From an uncultured Chlorobiaceae bacterium (GTDB lineage Bacteria; Bacteroidota; Chlorobiia; Chlorobiales; Chlorobiaceae): 38,432 bases of DNA. The position numbers and the translations under genes were made by a program. This document shows, one piece after another, positions 10,108-17,691 of this stretch. The notes under the pieces are model-generated. The model was not told where the DNA came from and ran no database searches. It was given only the letters and a program-made list of their open reading frames with translations. The stretch spans positions 1 to 38,432 of the forward strand of contig CAIXLG010000092.1 in assembly GCA_903920215.1 (NCBI GenBank). Direction: 5' to 3'. Numbering within the stretch: position 1 is the stretch's first letter; every line of letters begins with the position of its first letter.

Positions 10108-10834
10108 TTTTGTTGGTATAACTGTTGGCGATTTTGATGCGTCTCGATTGATGAGATTCATTTAAAAGTCTATCGTAGAGCTCTTTTTTCTTTTTCTCAT
10201 ATTCGGCTTGAGTAAATATCCCGTCTATTACCAGCTTATCCAGGTTATCTAAAATTGGTTTTGCAATTTTATCAACCTCCTCCTTTCGAATAAGCAAATC
10301 CGTTTTCTCATTATACTCTCTTTCCTGTATATCTAACAAGGCATTTTTCTCATTATATTCATCTTCACTGATAAGCCCGTCAAGTTTGGATTTTCTCAGT
10401 AAATTTCTTGTTTCGATATATGGATGTTCTCCTTGCTTTGAACTTAGATAATGATCGTTAATATTATCTCTGGTGTCTCGATTTCTATTATTACCAGATC
10501 TTTTTGGATGAACACCATATTCGTTTCGAGTCAAATCGCCTTTTTTAAGGAATAAAAAAAAGCAAAAAAAAGGGATTAATTGCCACCACATACTTAAACT
10601 TATATCATGACACCTTTTTGCCCCCTGAGCAAAATAAAAGAAAGTAAACGGCGCACATGCAATCGTGGATATCCAATAAACAACCCCACCATAAGTGTCT
10701 TTACTTATACGCTCCGCAAGAATATAAGTGACTATACTATACATTATTAAGACCCCTGCGGAAAATATGAGGAAACTTAAAAAATATTCCCGCCTGTTAA
10801 TTCTCCCTTCAAATGAAAAAACGGATTTAAACAT
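10085..10834 (-). CDS. DUF805 membrane protein with two SHOCT-like motifs
   Basis: A 249-residue protein. Residues 1-110 match the DUF805 pattern: FSFEGRINRREYFLSF opening, hydrophobic segments near 20-40, 50-70 and 84-97, the conserved AKRCHDISLSMWW loop, and the closing NEYGVHP. After a polar linker come two short SHOCT-like helical hairpins: LLRKSKLDGLISEDEYNEK (about 145-163) and LDKLVIDGIFTQAEYEKKK (about 199-217), separated by a charged helix. Function is unknown; SHOCT units are thought to be oligomerisation modules. The gene is visibly more AT-rich than its neighbours and separates ilvB from ilvN in an otherwise tight operon, which suggests a later insertion. Whether it depends on the operon promoter is unclear, because a hairpin (10901-10934) precedes it. 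Confidence 0.8.
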   Translation of the reverse strand: MFKSVFSFEGRINRREYFLSFLIFSAGVLIMYSIVTYILAERISKDTYGGVVYWISTIACAPFTFFYFAQGAKRCHDISLSMWWQLIPFFCFFLFLKKGDLTRNEYGVHPKRSGNNRNRDTRDNINDHYLSSKQGEHPYIETRNLLRKSKLDGLISEDEYNEKNALLDIQEREYNEKTDLLIRKEEVDKIAKPILDNLDKLVIDGIFTQAEYEKKKKELYDRLLNESHQSRRIKIANSYTNKIFHLFKR

Positions 10835-10900
10835 TGTAGTAGTATATTTTCAGGCACCTGTTTTAAGAACAAATCTCTCTCTCTAATTATTTATACCGCC

Positions 10901-10934
10901 AATCCTCTATAATGCTAGTCAGGTATAGAGGATT
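10901..10934. repeat. 11-bp perfect inverted repeat between ilvB and the DUF805 gene
   Basis: AATCCTCTATA (10901-10911) and TATAGAGGATT (10924-10934) are exact complements around a 12-nt loop. It lies 42 bp after the ilvB stop and 66 bp before the DUF805 start. There is no U tract on the operon strand, so it could be a processing site, a partial terminator or an operator. Confidence 0.6.
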
Positions 10935-10975
10935 TAATGTGTTAGAGTAACCTTGTCATGTATTTACAGTGAAAT

Positions 10976-12718
10976 TCAAACCATTGTTTTCGGGTTTAAT
11001 CTCGCCAGAAGCATATCCGAAATTGAGCCACCTGCCGGGACCATAGGAAAAACCATATCTTTTTTCATAACCCTGAAATCAACAAGTACCGGTCCTTCAT
11101 TATAGGCAAGTGCCTCTTTGATAGCTGCTTTTGCCGATTCAGGTGTATCAGCCAGGAGAGCCTTGCAATTAAACGCTTCGGCAACCTTGACAAAGTCAGG
11201 GTTGCTTTCGGCAAGATCGGTAAATGAGTATTTTTCTTTATGGAACAGCTCCTGCCATTGGCGGACCATCCCGAGAAAGCTGTTATTGATCAGGAATATC
11301 TTAATCGGTGTTTTATAGTGAACAGCAGTGACAAGTTCCTGAATATTCATCATAATCCCGCCATCTCCACAGAACAGGACGACTGGACGATCGCTGATGC
11401 CGAAAGCAGCGCCGATGGCCGCAGGCAGACCGAACCCCATGGTGCCGAGTCCACCGCTGGTGATGATGGAACGCGGATTGCGGAATGTATAATATTGCGA
11501 TGTCCACATCTGATGCTGGCCAACATCGGTTACCACGACAGCATTTCCTTCTGTTTGTCTCGACACCTCATCGATAACAAATTCGGTTCTCAGAGCACCA
11601 TCTTCCTTGTTGTAAGTCAAAGGGCACTGTTTACGCCATGACTGGATATCCGCAAGCCAGCTATCGCGATTTTCTACCGTTTTCGGTGTCTCTTTCAGGA
11701 GCGTAGCCAGAAAGTCTTTGGCGTCGCCAACAATCGGCAAGTCCACCATGATGTTTTTATCAACATTGGTAGGATCAATGTCATTGTGAATGATGTAGGC
11801 ATCGGGAGCAAATGTTTCAATTTTTCCCGTGACCCTGTCATCAAATCGAGCACCGACAGCAATAAGCACATCACAGGCATTGACAGCCTGATTGGACCAG
11901 TATGTCCCGTGCATGCCAAGCATCCCCATGCTGAGCGGATGGTTGCCGGGGAAAGCTCCAAGTCCCTGCAGAGTCATGGTGACCGGTATATTCTGTTGTA
12001 TCGCAAAAGCCCGAAGCTCTTCTGATGCTTCAGCACTGATGACTCCGCCACCAACATAAAGAAGGGGGCGTTTTGCTTTGGCAATTTTATGCGCAGCTTT
12101 CTCAACCTGGTTAATGTGGCATGTGATTGTCGGCTTGAATCCACGGATTTCTACCGTTTCAGGCCAATGAAATGCGCATGATGCATTAAGAATATCTTTA
12201 GGCATATCAATCAGCACAGGTCCAGGCCTGCCATTTGTAGCAAGAAAAAATGCCTTGCGGATTGTTATGGCAAGCTCTTTGACGTCCTTGACAAGAAAAT
12301 TGTGTTTTGTTATGGATCTCGTGATCCCTACAATATCGGCTTCCTGAAAGGCGTCATTGCCAATGAGCGAGCTTGGAACCTGTCCGGTAAAGACCACCAT
12401 TGGCGACGAGTCCATATAGGCATTGGCTATGCCGGTAACGGTGTTTGTCGCACCGGGTCCCGAAGTGACAAGAACAACACCAGGTTTTCCTGTCGCGCGG
12501 GCGTATCCCTCAGCCATATGAGTCGCACCCTGCTCATGACGGACAAGAATGTGCTTGATATCCTTTATATCGTACAGAGTCTCATAAACTTTTAAGAGCG
12601 AACCGCCCGGATACCCGAAAATATATTCGACGTTTTCTCGTCGTAGACATTCGAAAAAAATTTCTGAGCCATTGAGAGTTTGGCTTGAAGAATGCATAGC
12701 GTGTTTATTTAGGTTCAC
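10976..12718 (-). CDS. ilvB: Acetolactate synthase, large (catalytic) subunit
   Basis: A 580-residue thiamine diphosphate enzyme. The N-terminal ThDP pyrimidine domain contains [15 protein letters not shown] and the catalytic glutamate in [21 protein letters not shown]; the C-terminal domain has the ThDP/Mg motif [16 protein letters not shown] ending in INN. It condenses two pyruvates, or pyruvate with 2-oxobutyrate. Its first 14 bp overlap the end of ilvD, implying translational coupling. The regulatory subunit ilvN lies 1 kb downstream rather than adjacent. Confidence 0.95.
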   Translation of the reverse strand: MNLNKHAMHSSSQTLNGSEIFFECLRRENVEYIFGYPGGSLLKVYETLYDIKDIKHILVRHEQGATHMAEGYARATGKPGVVLVTSGPGATNTVTGIANAYMDSSPMVVFTGQVPSSLIGNDAFQEADIVGITRSITKHNFLVKDVKELAITIRKAFFLATNGRPGPVLIDMPKDILNASCAFHWPETVEIRGFKPTITCHINQVEKAAHKIAKAKRPLLYVGGGVISAEASEELRAFAIQQNIPVTMTLQGLGAFPGNHPLSMGMLGMHGTYWSNQAVNACDVLIAVGARFDDRVTGKIETFAPDAYIIHNDIDPTNVDKNIMVDLPIVGDAKDFLATLLKETPKTVENRDSWLADIQSWRKQCPLTYNKEDGALRTEFVIDEVSRQTEGNAVVVTDVGQHQMWTSQYYTFRNPRSIITSGGLGTMGFGLPAAIGAAFGISDRPVVLFCGDGGIMMNIQELVTAVHYKTPIKIFLINNSFLGMVRQWQELFHKEKYSFTDLAESNPDFVKVAEAFNCKALLADTPESAKAAIKEALAYNEGPVLVDFRVMKKDMVFPMVPAGGSISDMLLARLNPKTMV

Positions 12719-14402
12719 AGGTAACAGTGCTTTTCAGTATTGCCCCAGTATTGGCTGATGTGACCAGTTGAGCATACCTTGCCAGATAGCCTTTTGTTAT
12801 TTTTGGCACAAACGGCTTGAGCAGCGCCATCCGTTCAGCAATAATATCATCGGTTAAATCCACAGAGATGCTTCTGTTTGGAATATCAACAGTAATGATA
12901 TCGCCATTTTCAAGTGCAGCAATGGGACCTTTCTCTGCAGCTTCGGGCGAGATGTGACCGATACAGGCCCCTCTCGATCCCCCGGAAAACCGTCCATCAG
13001 TAATGAGCGCAACTGATTCTCCAAGCCCTCTACCCATAATGGCGCTGGTAGGGGAGAGCATTTCCGGCATTCCAGGGCCGCCTTTTGGACCCTCATAGCG
13101 AATGACAACTACATCACCGGCTTTGACATCATCCTCCATAATGCCTTTGATGGCATCATCCTGGCAGTCATAAACCTTTGCAGGGCCTGTATGTTTCATC
13201 ATTTCTGCAGCGACGGCTCCGGTTTTGACAACAGCGCCCAGTGGGGCAATATTCCCGTACAGAACTGCCAGACCACCTGAAAATGAGTAGGGCTCTTCAA
13301 CACTTCTTATGACAGATCGGTCTGTGATCTCAGCATCCGCAATATTTTCACCAAGTGTTTTTCCTGTTACCGTCAGTGCCGAAAGATCAAGAAGCCCTTC
13401 AATCTTACTGAGTTCATGAAGGATCGCCGATACTCCGCCAGCCCGGTCAACATCCTCGATGTGGACGGCCATTGTTGCAGGGCTTACCTTGCATATATAG
13501 GGTGTTTTGGCTGAAAGTGCATTGAGTTCAGAGAAATCAAAATCCAGTTCCGCTTCATTTGCAAGGGCAAGAGTATGCAGGATGGTATTGGTACTGCCAC
13601 CCATTGCAAAGTCAAGAGCAAAAGCATTCAGCAAAGCCTTGCGTGTAAGGATATCCCTCGGTCTGATATTCCTCTTTACCAGATCAATGATCCGGCGTGA
13701 AGCTTCCTGTACCAGTTCATTACGACGAGGGTCAATTGCAAGTATTGTTCCGTTGCCTGGCAGAGCAAAACCAAGGGCTTCACTGAGGCAGTTCATCGAG
13801 TTAGCTGTAAACATTCCGGAACATGAGCCGCAACCTGGGCAGGCATTGTCTTCTATGGAACCCAGTTCACTCTCGCTGATTTTTCCAGTACTGTACTGGC
13901 CTACTGCTTCAAAGACTGAAATCAGGTCAATGGTTTTTCCGGAAGGGGTATGGCCGGCCTTCATTGGCCCTCCGGAAACGAAAATAACCGGAATGTTGAT
14001 TCGAAGTGCGGCCATCATCATGCCAGGGGTGATCTTGTCACAGTTTGGTATACAGACAAGTCCATCGAGCCGGTGTGCCTCAGCAACGGTCTCGACACTG
14101 TCAGCAATAAGTTCACGGCTTGCAAGTGAGTAGCGCATGCCGATATGCCCCATAGCAATACCATCGCAAACCCCGATGGTATTGAATTCAAAGGGTACAC
14201 CCCCGGCTTTGCGAACCTCTTCTTTTGCGATTTTTCCGAGCTCCTGAAGATGGGCATGTCCCGGGATAAGTTCATTATAGGAGTTGCATATGCCTATAAA
14301 GGGTTTTCTGAAGTCATCGTTTGAGACAATTGACCCTGTGGCTTTCAGAAGACTGCGGTGAGGCGCTTTTTCAAACCCTGTTTTAATAGTATCAGATCTC
14401 AT
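12705..14402 (-). CDS. ilvD: Dihydroxy-acid dehydratase
   Basis: A 565-residue IlvD/Edd family enzyme. Likely Fe-S cysteines are in [11 protein letters not shown], in [13 protein letters not shown] (the C-D-K triad binds metal and substrate) and in [18 protein letters not shown]. It dehydrates 2,3-dihydroxy acids to the 2-oxo acids for valine, leucine and isoleucine. It is the first structural gene of the operon, preceded by a 290-bp leader containing a small ORF rich in Val/Ile/Leu codons. The start has only a weak ribosome binding site after a run of nine U residues. Confidence 0.95.
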   Translation of the reverse strand: MRSDTIKTGFEKAPHRSLLKATGSIVSNDDFRKPFIGICNSYNELIPGHAHLQELGKIAKEEVRKAGGVPFEFNTIGVCDGIAMGHIGMRYSLASRELIADSVETVAEAHRLDGLVCIPNCDKITPGMMMAALRINIPVIFVSGGPMKAGHTPSGKTIDLISVFEAVGQYSTGKISESELGSIEDNACPGCGSCSGMFTANSMNCLSEALGFALPGNGTILAIDPRRNELVQEASRRIIDLVKRNIRPRDILTRKALLNAFALDFAMGGSTNTILHTLALANEAELDFDFSELNALSAKTPYICKVSPATMAVHIEDVDRAGGVSAILHELSKIEGLLDLSALTVTGKTLGENIADAEITDRSVIRSVEEPYSFSGGLAVLYGNIAPLGAVVKTGAVAAEMMKHTGPAKVYDCQDDAIKGIMEDDVKAGDVVVIRYEGPKGGPGMPEMLSPTSAIMGRGLGESVALITDGRFSGGSRGACIGHISPEAAEKGPIAALENGDIITVDIPNRSISVDLTDDIIAERMALLKPFVPKITKGYLARYAQLVTSANTGAILKSTVTCEPK

Positions 14403-14519
14403 TGCAGTTCAAGTATTTTTTTTTGACAATTAAAAGAAACCCCCGAGACCGCTGTTCCCGAAGCCACTGTGATGAAAAGTCTGAAAGAGAAAAAAATGGA
14501 CTTGGGATCGGCTTTGGGC
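14403..14519 (-). promoter_or_regulatory. Putative attenuator region between the leader ORF and ilvD
   Basis: On the transcribed strand this 117-nt spacer holds a segment (complement of 14463-14475) that can form a 13-bp helix, including two G-U pairs, with the Val-codon part of the leader ORF (complement of 14549-14561). A second segment just after the leader stop (CCCAAAGCC) can pair with GGCTTCGGG further down, and the two pairings overlap at one arm. The region ends in a GC-rich GGTCTCGGGGGTTTCTTTT stretch. I could not identify one unambiguous terminator stem by eye, so the mechanism is inferred. Confidence 0.45.
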
Positions 14520-14693
14520 TTAGAGCACAGCAACACTCAGTGATGAAATCACCACAGTGACAAAAATCCCGATCATGGAATGGAGGGTGTTAAGCAAATG
14601 CTTGTCATTAAAGCCGAAACCGGATGAACTCGTCAACGCAGGTTGTTCAACACCACGGCAGGAACTGCAGGTATATAAATTGAATGCAGACAT
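14520..14693 (-). CDS. Putative ilv operon leader peptide
   Basis: A 57-codon ORF from the ATG at 14691-14693 (an in-frame TTG at 14703-14705 would add four codons). Its last 18 residues read MIGIFVTVVISSLSVAVL, with five Val, three Ile and two Leu codons, immediately before the ilvD attenuator-like spacer. Leader peptides of ilv operons elsewhere use such runs to sense charged branched-chain tRNAs. It is longer than typical leaders, has no clear ribosome binding site, and could instead be a small protein with one C-terminal membrane helix. An internal ATG at the start of the run would give an 18-codon leader. Confidence 0.5.
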   Translation of the reverse strand: MSAFNLYTCSSCRGVEQPALTSSSGFGFNDKHLLNTLHSMIGIFVTVVISSLSVAVL

Positions 14694-14737
14694 TGAAGCG
14701 AACAAGTTTCTATCGGTATTAAACTGAGATTCGTAAT

Positions 14738-14766
14738 AAATTACATTTAATGTTTTATTAAAGCAA
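14738..14766 (-). promoter_or_regulatory. Candidate sigma-70-type promoter of the ilv-leu operon
   Basis: On the minus strand TTGCTT (complement of 14761-14766) and TAATTT (complement of 14738-14743) are separated by exactly 17 bp. Initiation would fall near 14731, about 38 nt before the leader ORF. The match to consensus is only partial and the area is AT-rich, so chance matches are likely. Confidence 0.35.
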
Positions 14767-14898
14767 GCATTAAAAAAGTTAAAATCCGATGGATTTTTAC
14801 TGTTTATTCTGTTGTGTTACAGTTATATTTTTAAACAATTCCGTGCTCAGTTAAGTGTCGGTTTTTTCGGACTAAACCTTCAAAAAAGTTCCACAACC

Positions 14899-15891
14899 AT
14901 GCTGAACATCCAAGCTCCATTGCCTCAGGATCTGCCAGCCTTTTTTTTGACGTTGTGTCTTGTTCTGCTTTTTGTTCTCCTTGCCGAATTACTCACAAGA
15001 AAATTCAGTATCAGCAGTCTGGTGGTCAGAAAAATTATGCATTTATGCATGGGTGTTGTTATTTTTTTTGTGCCTTCCTATTTTCAATCCAGCTTTTATC
15101 CAGCGTTTACTGCACTTGTCTTTTTGCTTTTCAACGGGCTTAATATCCGGTTCCAATGGTTTGGCTCTTTGCTTGCTCTTCCGGAAGACAATAATGTTCA
15201 GTCACCGGCAGTAAAAAGTTATGGTTCTCTTTTTTTTCCGCTTATTTTTCTGCTTCAGATTCTTTTTCTGTGGGAGTCCCATAAGTGGATACTGCAGACC
15301 TCCATGCTTGTCATGGGCATCAGTGACTCGCTTGCTGCTCTTGTGGGGAGCTCGGTCGGCAAAAAACATATTGAGCATCTGACGAAAAACCCTAAAACTG
15401 TTGAGGGATCTTTGACCATGTTTTTCAGCAGCTTTATTCTGCTGAGTGCTACTCTCATGCTGTTCAGCAAAGATTTCACCGGTGGGCTGGCCGGTAAGCC
15501 GTTATTGATGCTTTTAGCTCTTGCACTTCTTCTTGCGGTTGTCTCAACTGCTGTCGAAGCTCTTTTATCGCACGGTCTCGACAATTTTTTTATTCCCCTG
15601 TCGATTGCTTATACGCTCTATGTGCTTGAAATGAATCATACTATTCTTCTTGAGCGCTTTCTCATCGGAGGACTTTTTGCTTTTCTTCTTGCAGTTTTTT
15701 CCATCAAGGTCAAGTTTCTTGATAACAGTGGCGCAACGGCGACATTTTTGCTTGGTACCACAATTTTTGGTATTGGAGGGATAGCCTGGACTGTACCGCT
15801 TTTAACTTTTTATCTTCTGTCGTCAGTCTTGTCGAAGCTCGGTAAAAAACGTAAGGCTAAATCTCTATGGGTCATATTCCCCGCCTCTTGA
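14899..15891 (+). CDS. VTE5-like isoprenoid-alcohol kinase plus N-terminal part of a VTE6/DUF92 domain
   Basis: A 330-residue polytopic membrane protein from the ATG at 14899 (an upstream TTG at 14812 is less likely). Its first about 220 residues resemble phytol/dolichol kinases: the ISDSLAALVGSSVGKKH loop and the NPKTVEGSLTMF motif, the usual G(D)..A..G..GK and EGS signatures of this family. After about residue 250 a DUF92 domain begins (FLIGGLFAFLLAVFSIKVKFLDNSGATATFLLG). DUF92 includes the plant phytyl-phosphate kinase VTE6, so the pair would convert free phytol or a similar prenol to its diphosphate. The frame breaks after KKRKAK, in the loop where DUF92 proteins normally continue to FEKGSQRDAGQV. 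An insert of about 90 bp carrying two hairpins lies at that point, and the rest of the domain is in the next frame. Confidence 0.7.
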   Translation: MLNIQAPLPQDLPAFFLTLCLVLLFVLLAELLTRKFSISSLVVRKIMHLCMGVVIFFVPSYFQSSFYPAFTALVFLLFNGLNIRFQWFGSLLALPEDNNVQSPAVKSYGSLFFPLIFLLQILFLWESHKWILQTSMLVMGISDSLAALVGSSVGKKHIEHLTKNPKTVEGSLTMFFSSFILLSATLMLFSKDFTGGLAGKPLLMLLALALLLAVVSTAVEALLSHGLDNFFIPLSIAYTLYVLEMNHTILLERFLIGGLFAFLLAVFSIKVKFLDNSGATATFLLGTTIFGIGGIAWTVPLLTFYLLSSVLSKLGKKRKAKSLWVIFPAS

Positions 15892-15953
15892 GGCGTAAAG
15901 ATATTATAGAGTTGTCTTCAAAATACCCCGCTGCTTGCGGCGGGGTTCTTTAT
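15862..15953. mobile_element. Palindromic element inserted in the DUF92 domain
   Basis: About 89-92 bp not expected in a DUF92 gene. It contains a 6-bp hairpin, CGCCTC-TT-GAGGCG (15882-15895), and a stronger one, CCCCGCTG-CTTG-CGGCGGGG (15926-15945), the latter flanked by CAAAATA and TATTTTG in inverted orientation. The length is not a multiple of three and moves the reading frame. It looks like a small non-autonomous palindromic repeat; the exact ends and any target duplication cannot be set from one copy. Confidence 0.55.
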
Positions 15954-16574
15954 TTTGATCTTGTTTTTGAAAAAGGTTCCCAGCGCGATGCTGGTCAGGT
16001 TTACGCCAACGGCGGCATAGCATGGGTTTTAATGGTTATTTTTTCACTCACCAATAACCCGGCTGTTTTTTTTGCCTACCTTGGAACGCTTGCTGCAGTG
16101 CAGGCCGACACCTGGGCTACAGAGATTGGTACCATGTGGCCAAACCCAAAAGCCTGGCTGGTGACCACCTTCAAGGAGGTGCCTGTAGGAACCTCTGGAG
16201 GTGTTTCAGTGCCGGGGACTTCCGGAGCATTCCTTGGTTCGCTTTTTATATGTGCAAGCGCAATGCTTGTTAATGTCAAATGGCTCTCTGATTTTGGAAT
16301 ACTCCAATCGTTTCTTCTCATAGGCTTTTCCGGACTTCTTGCAAGTTTGGTTGACAGCTTTTTCGGCGCAACCGTTCAGGCTCAGTATTTCGACCCGATC
16401 CGCGAAAAAGTAACCGAAAGGACCCATAGCATTGCAGAGGATGGTTTACTTGTTGAAAACCGGCTTATAAAAGGAACACCCTTTGTGAATAACGATCTCG
16501 TCAACACCCTTTGTGCGCTTTCCGGTTCTGCATTGGCTTATCTGGTGATTGATAATGTGCATTTGTTTCATTGA
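15867..16574 (+). CDS. C-terminal part of the VTE6-like/DUF92 kinase domain
   Basis: A 235-residue ORF. Its first about 29 residues are translated from the palindromic insert; from FDLVFEKGSQRDAGQVYANGG it follows DUF92 closely, with the AAVQADTWATEIG and GTSGGVSVPGTSGAFLGS motifs expected at the active side of the membrane. It completes the domain begun in the preceding ORF, with which it overlaps by 25 bp in a different frame. It may be made separately through translational coupling, by a frameshift, or be the tail of a broken gene. The conserved motifs show no further damage, which favours continuing function or a recent break. Confidence 0.65.
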   Translation: MGHIPRLLRRKDIIELSSKYPAACGGVLYFDLVFEKGSQRDAGQVYANGGIAWVLMVIFSLTNNPAVFFAYLGTLAAVQADTWATEIGTMWPNPKAWLVTTFKEVPVGTSGGVSVPGTSGAFLGSLFICASAMLVNVKWLSDFGILQSFLLIGFSGLLASLVDSFFGATVQAQYFDPIREKVTERTHSIAEDGLLVENRLIKGTPFVNNDLVNTLCALSGSALAYLVIDNVHLFH

Positions 16575-16595
16575 ACTTTAATTGCTTCTATTGAT

Positions 16596-17255
16596 ATGGT
16601 TGATTCTTATCTTGGAATTTTTGGCCTGCTTTCGGATGCCGGACCTGTAGTATTATTTGTTCTTTCTGTACTCCTCTCATTCTCTATTGTATCATGGGCA
16701 ATCATTGCATACAAATTCACCTATGTCAGAAAATCTTTGAGTGAGTCCAGAGCTTTCCTGGACTTTTTTTTCGAAATCTATAACGTTGACAAAGCGTTTG
16801 TCGAAAGTGAAAAATACCGAAAAGGCTCTCTTCCGAGGGTTTTTCGTTCAGGGTATGTCGAGTACCACGCTTTCAGCGATAAGGTCGATATTCGCCAGCT
16901 TAGGGTACGCATTGCCCGTGCAGTTAAACGTGAAGCCAATGCAGAAAGCAAAAGGCTCTCCTCACTGGTTCCATTTCTTGCAACAGTAGGCAATACAGCT
17001 CCTTTCATTGGTCTTTTTGGAACCGTATGGGGTATCATGACCTCATTTCATAACATTGGCAAGGCCCAGTCGGCCTCGCTTGCCGCTGTCGCACCAGGTA
17101 TTTCAGAGGCTTTGATCGCTACCGCGGCAGGTCTTGCTGCTGCTATTCCCGCAGTAATGGCCTATAATTATTTTACCCATCAGATCGGCATTATTGAGCG
17201 TGATCTTGATGAGTTCTCTCCGGAATTTGTTGCCGCATTCATTAACGAACCATAG
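16596..17255 (+). CDS. tolQ: TolQ/ExbB-type proton channel protein
   Basis: A 219-residue inner-membrane protein. It has an N-terminal helix (about 15-35), a long cytoplasmic loop, and two C-terminal helices around LVPFLATVGNTAPFIGLFGTVWGIMTSF and VAPGISEALIATAAGLAAAIPAVMAYNYF, the signature of MotA/TolQ/ExbB channels. With TolR it converts proton motive force into movement of the TonB/TolA-like partner. The gene lies 21 bp after the kinase ORF and is followed by tolR. TolQ is preferred over ExbB because of the CpoB-like gene downstream, though the two are hard to separate by sequence. Confidence 0.85.
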   Translation: MVDSYLGIFGLLSDAGPVVLFVLSVLLSFSIVSWAIIAYKFTYVRKSLSESRAFLDFFFEIYNVDKAFVESEKYRKGSLPRVFRSGYVEYHAFSDKVDIRQLRVRIARAVKREANAESKRLSSLVPFLATVGNTAPFIGLFGTVWGIMTSFHNIGKAQSASLAAVAPGISEALIATAAGLAAAIPAVMAYNYFTHQIGIIERDLDEFSPEFVAAFINEP

Positions 17256-17268
17256 GTGCCCCGAGGAA

Positions 17269-17691
17269 ATGATAACTTCAGGTAAAGGCCGGTTGATGAG
17301 TGACATCAATGTAACACCCTTCGTTGATGTCATGCTTGTCCTGCTGATTATTTTTATGGTAACCGCTCCCATGATGACAAATGGCGTAAAGGTTGATACC
17401 CCCCAGACTACCCTTCAACAGATGGATATAGATGAGAAAGCTCTTGTCATCAGCATAGACGCTTCTCGTCGCGTTTTTATTAATCAATATCAATTGAATG
17501 CTTCTGAGGTACGCCAGAAGTTACCGACAATACTGGACGTCAAGCGTACTGGTGACGTCTATCTTAAAGCCGACAAATCTCTTCCTTACGGCCTGGTCAT
17601 GGATGTTATGGCTCAGATCAAGGATGCAGGGATTGAGCATATTGGTATGGTGACTGAACCTGCCCCGGCAATGAAGGCAGGCGGTAAATAA
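17269..17691 (+). CDS. tolR: TolR/ExbD-type biopolymer transport protein
   Basis: A 140-residue protein with one membrane helix. The key segment MSDINVTPFVDVMLVLLIIFMVTAPMM carries the conserved channel aspartate in the FVDVMLVLLIIFM helix. The periplasmic domain ends in the TolR-like AQIKDAGIEHIGMVTEP. The open frame runs back to 17194 inside tolQ, but the ATG at 17269, just after GAGGAA, gives the usual length and avoids a non-homologous extension. It is 13 bp after tolQ. Confidence 0.87.
   Translation: MITSGKGRLMSDINVTPFVDVMLVLLIIFMVTAPMMTNGVKVDTPQTTLQQMDIDEKALVISIDASRRVFINQYQLNASEVRQKLPTILDVKRTGDVYLKADKSLPYGLVMDVMAQIKDAGIEHIGMVTEPAPAMKAGGK

Noticed and set aside
9961-10161. 66-residue minus-strand ORF next to ilvN
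   Set aside because: It overlaps the end of the DUF805 gene in another frame and shows no domain or start signal.
13507-14133. 208-residue plus-strand ORF inside ilvD
   Set aside because: Antisense to conserved IlvD motifs, with a low-complexity Ser/Arg/Ala composition and no start signal.
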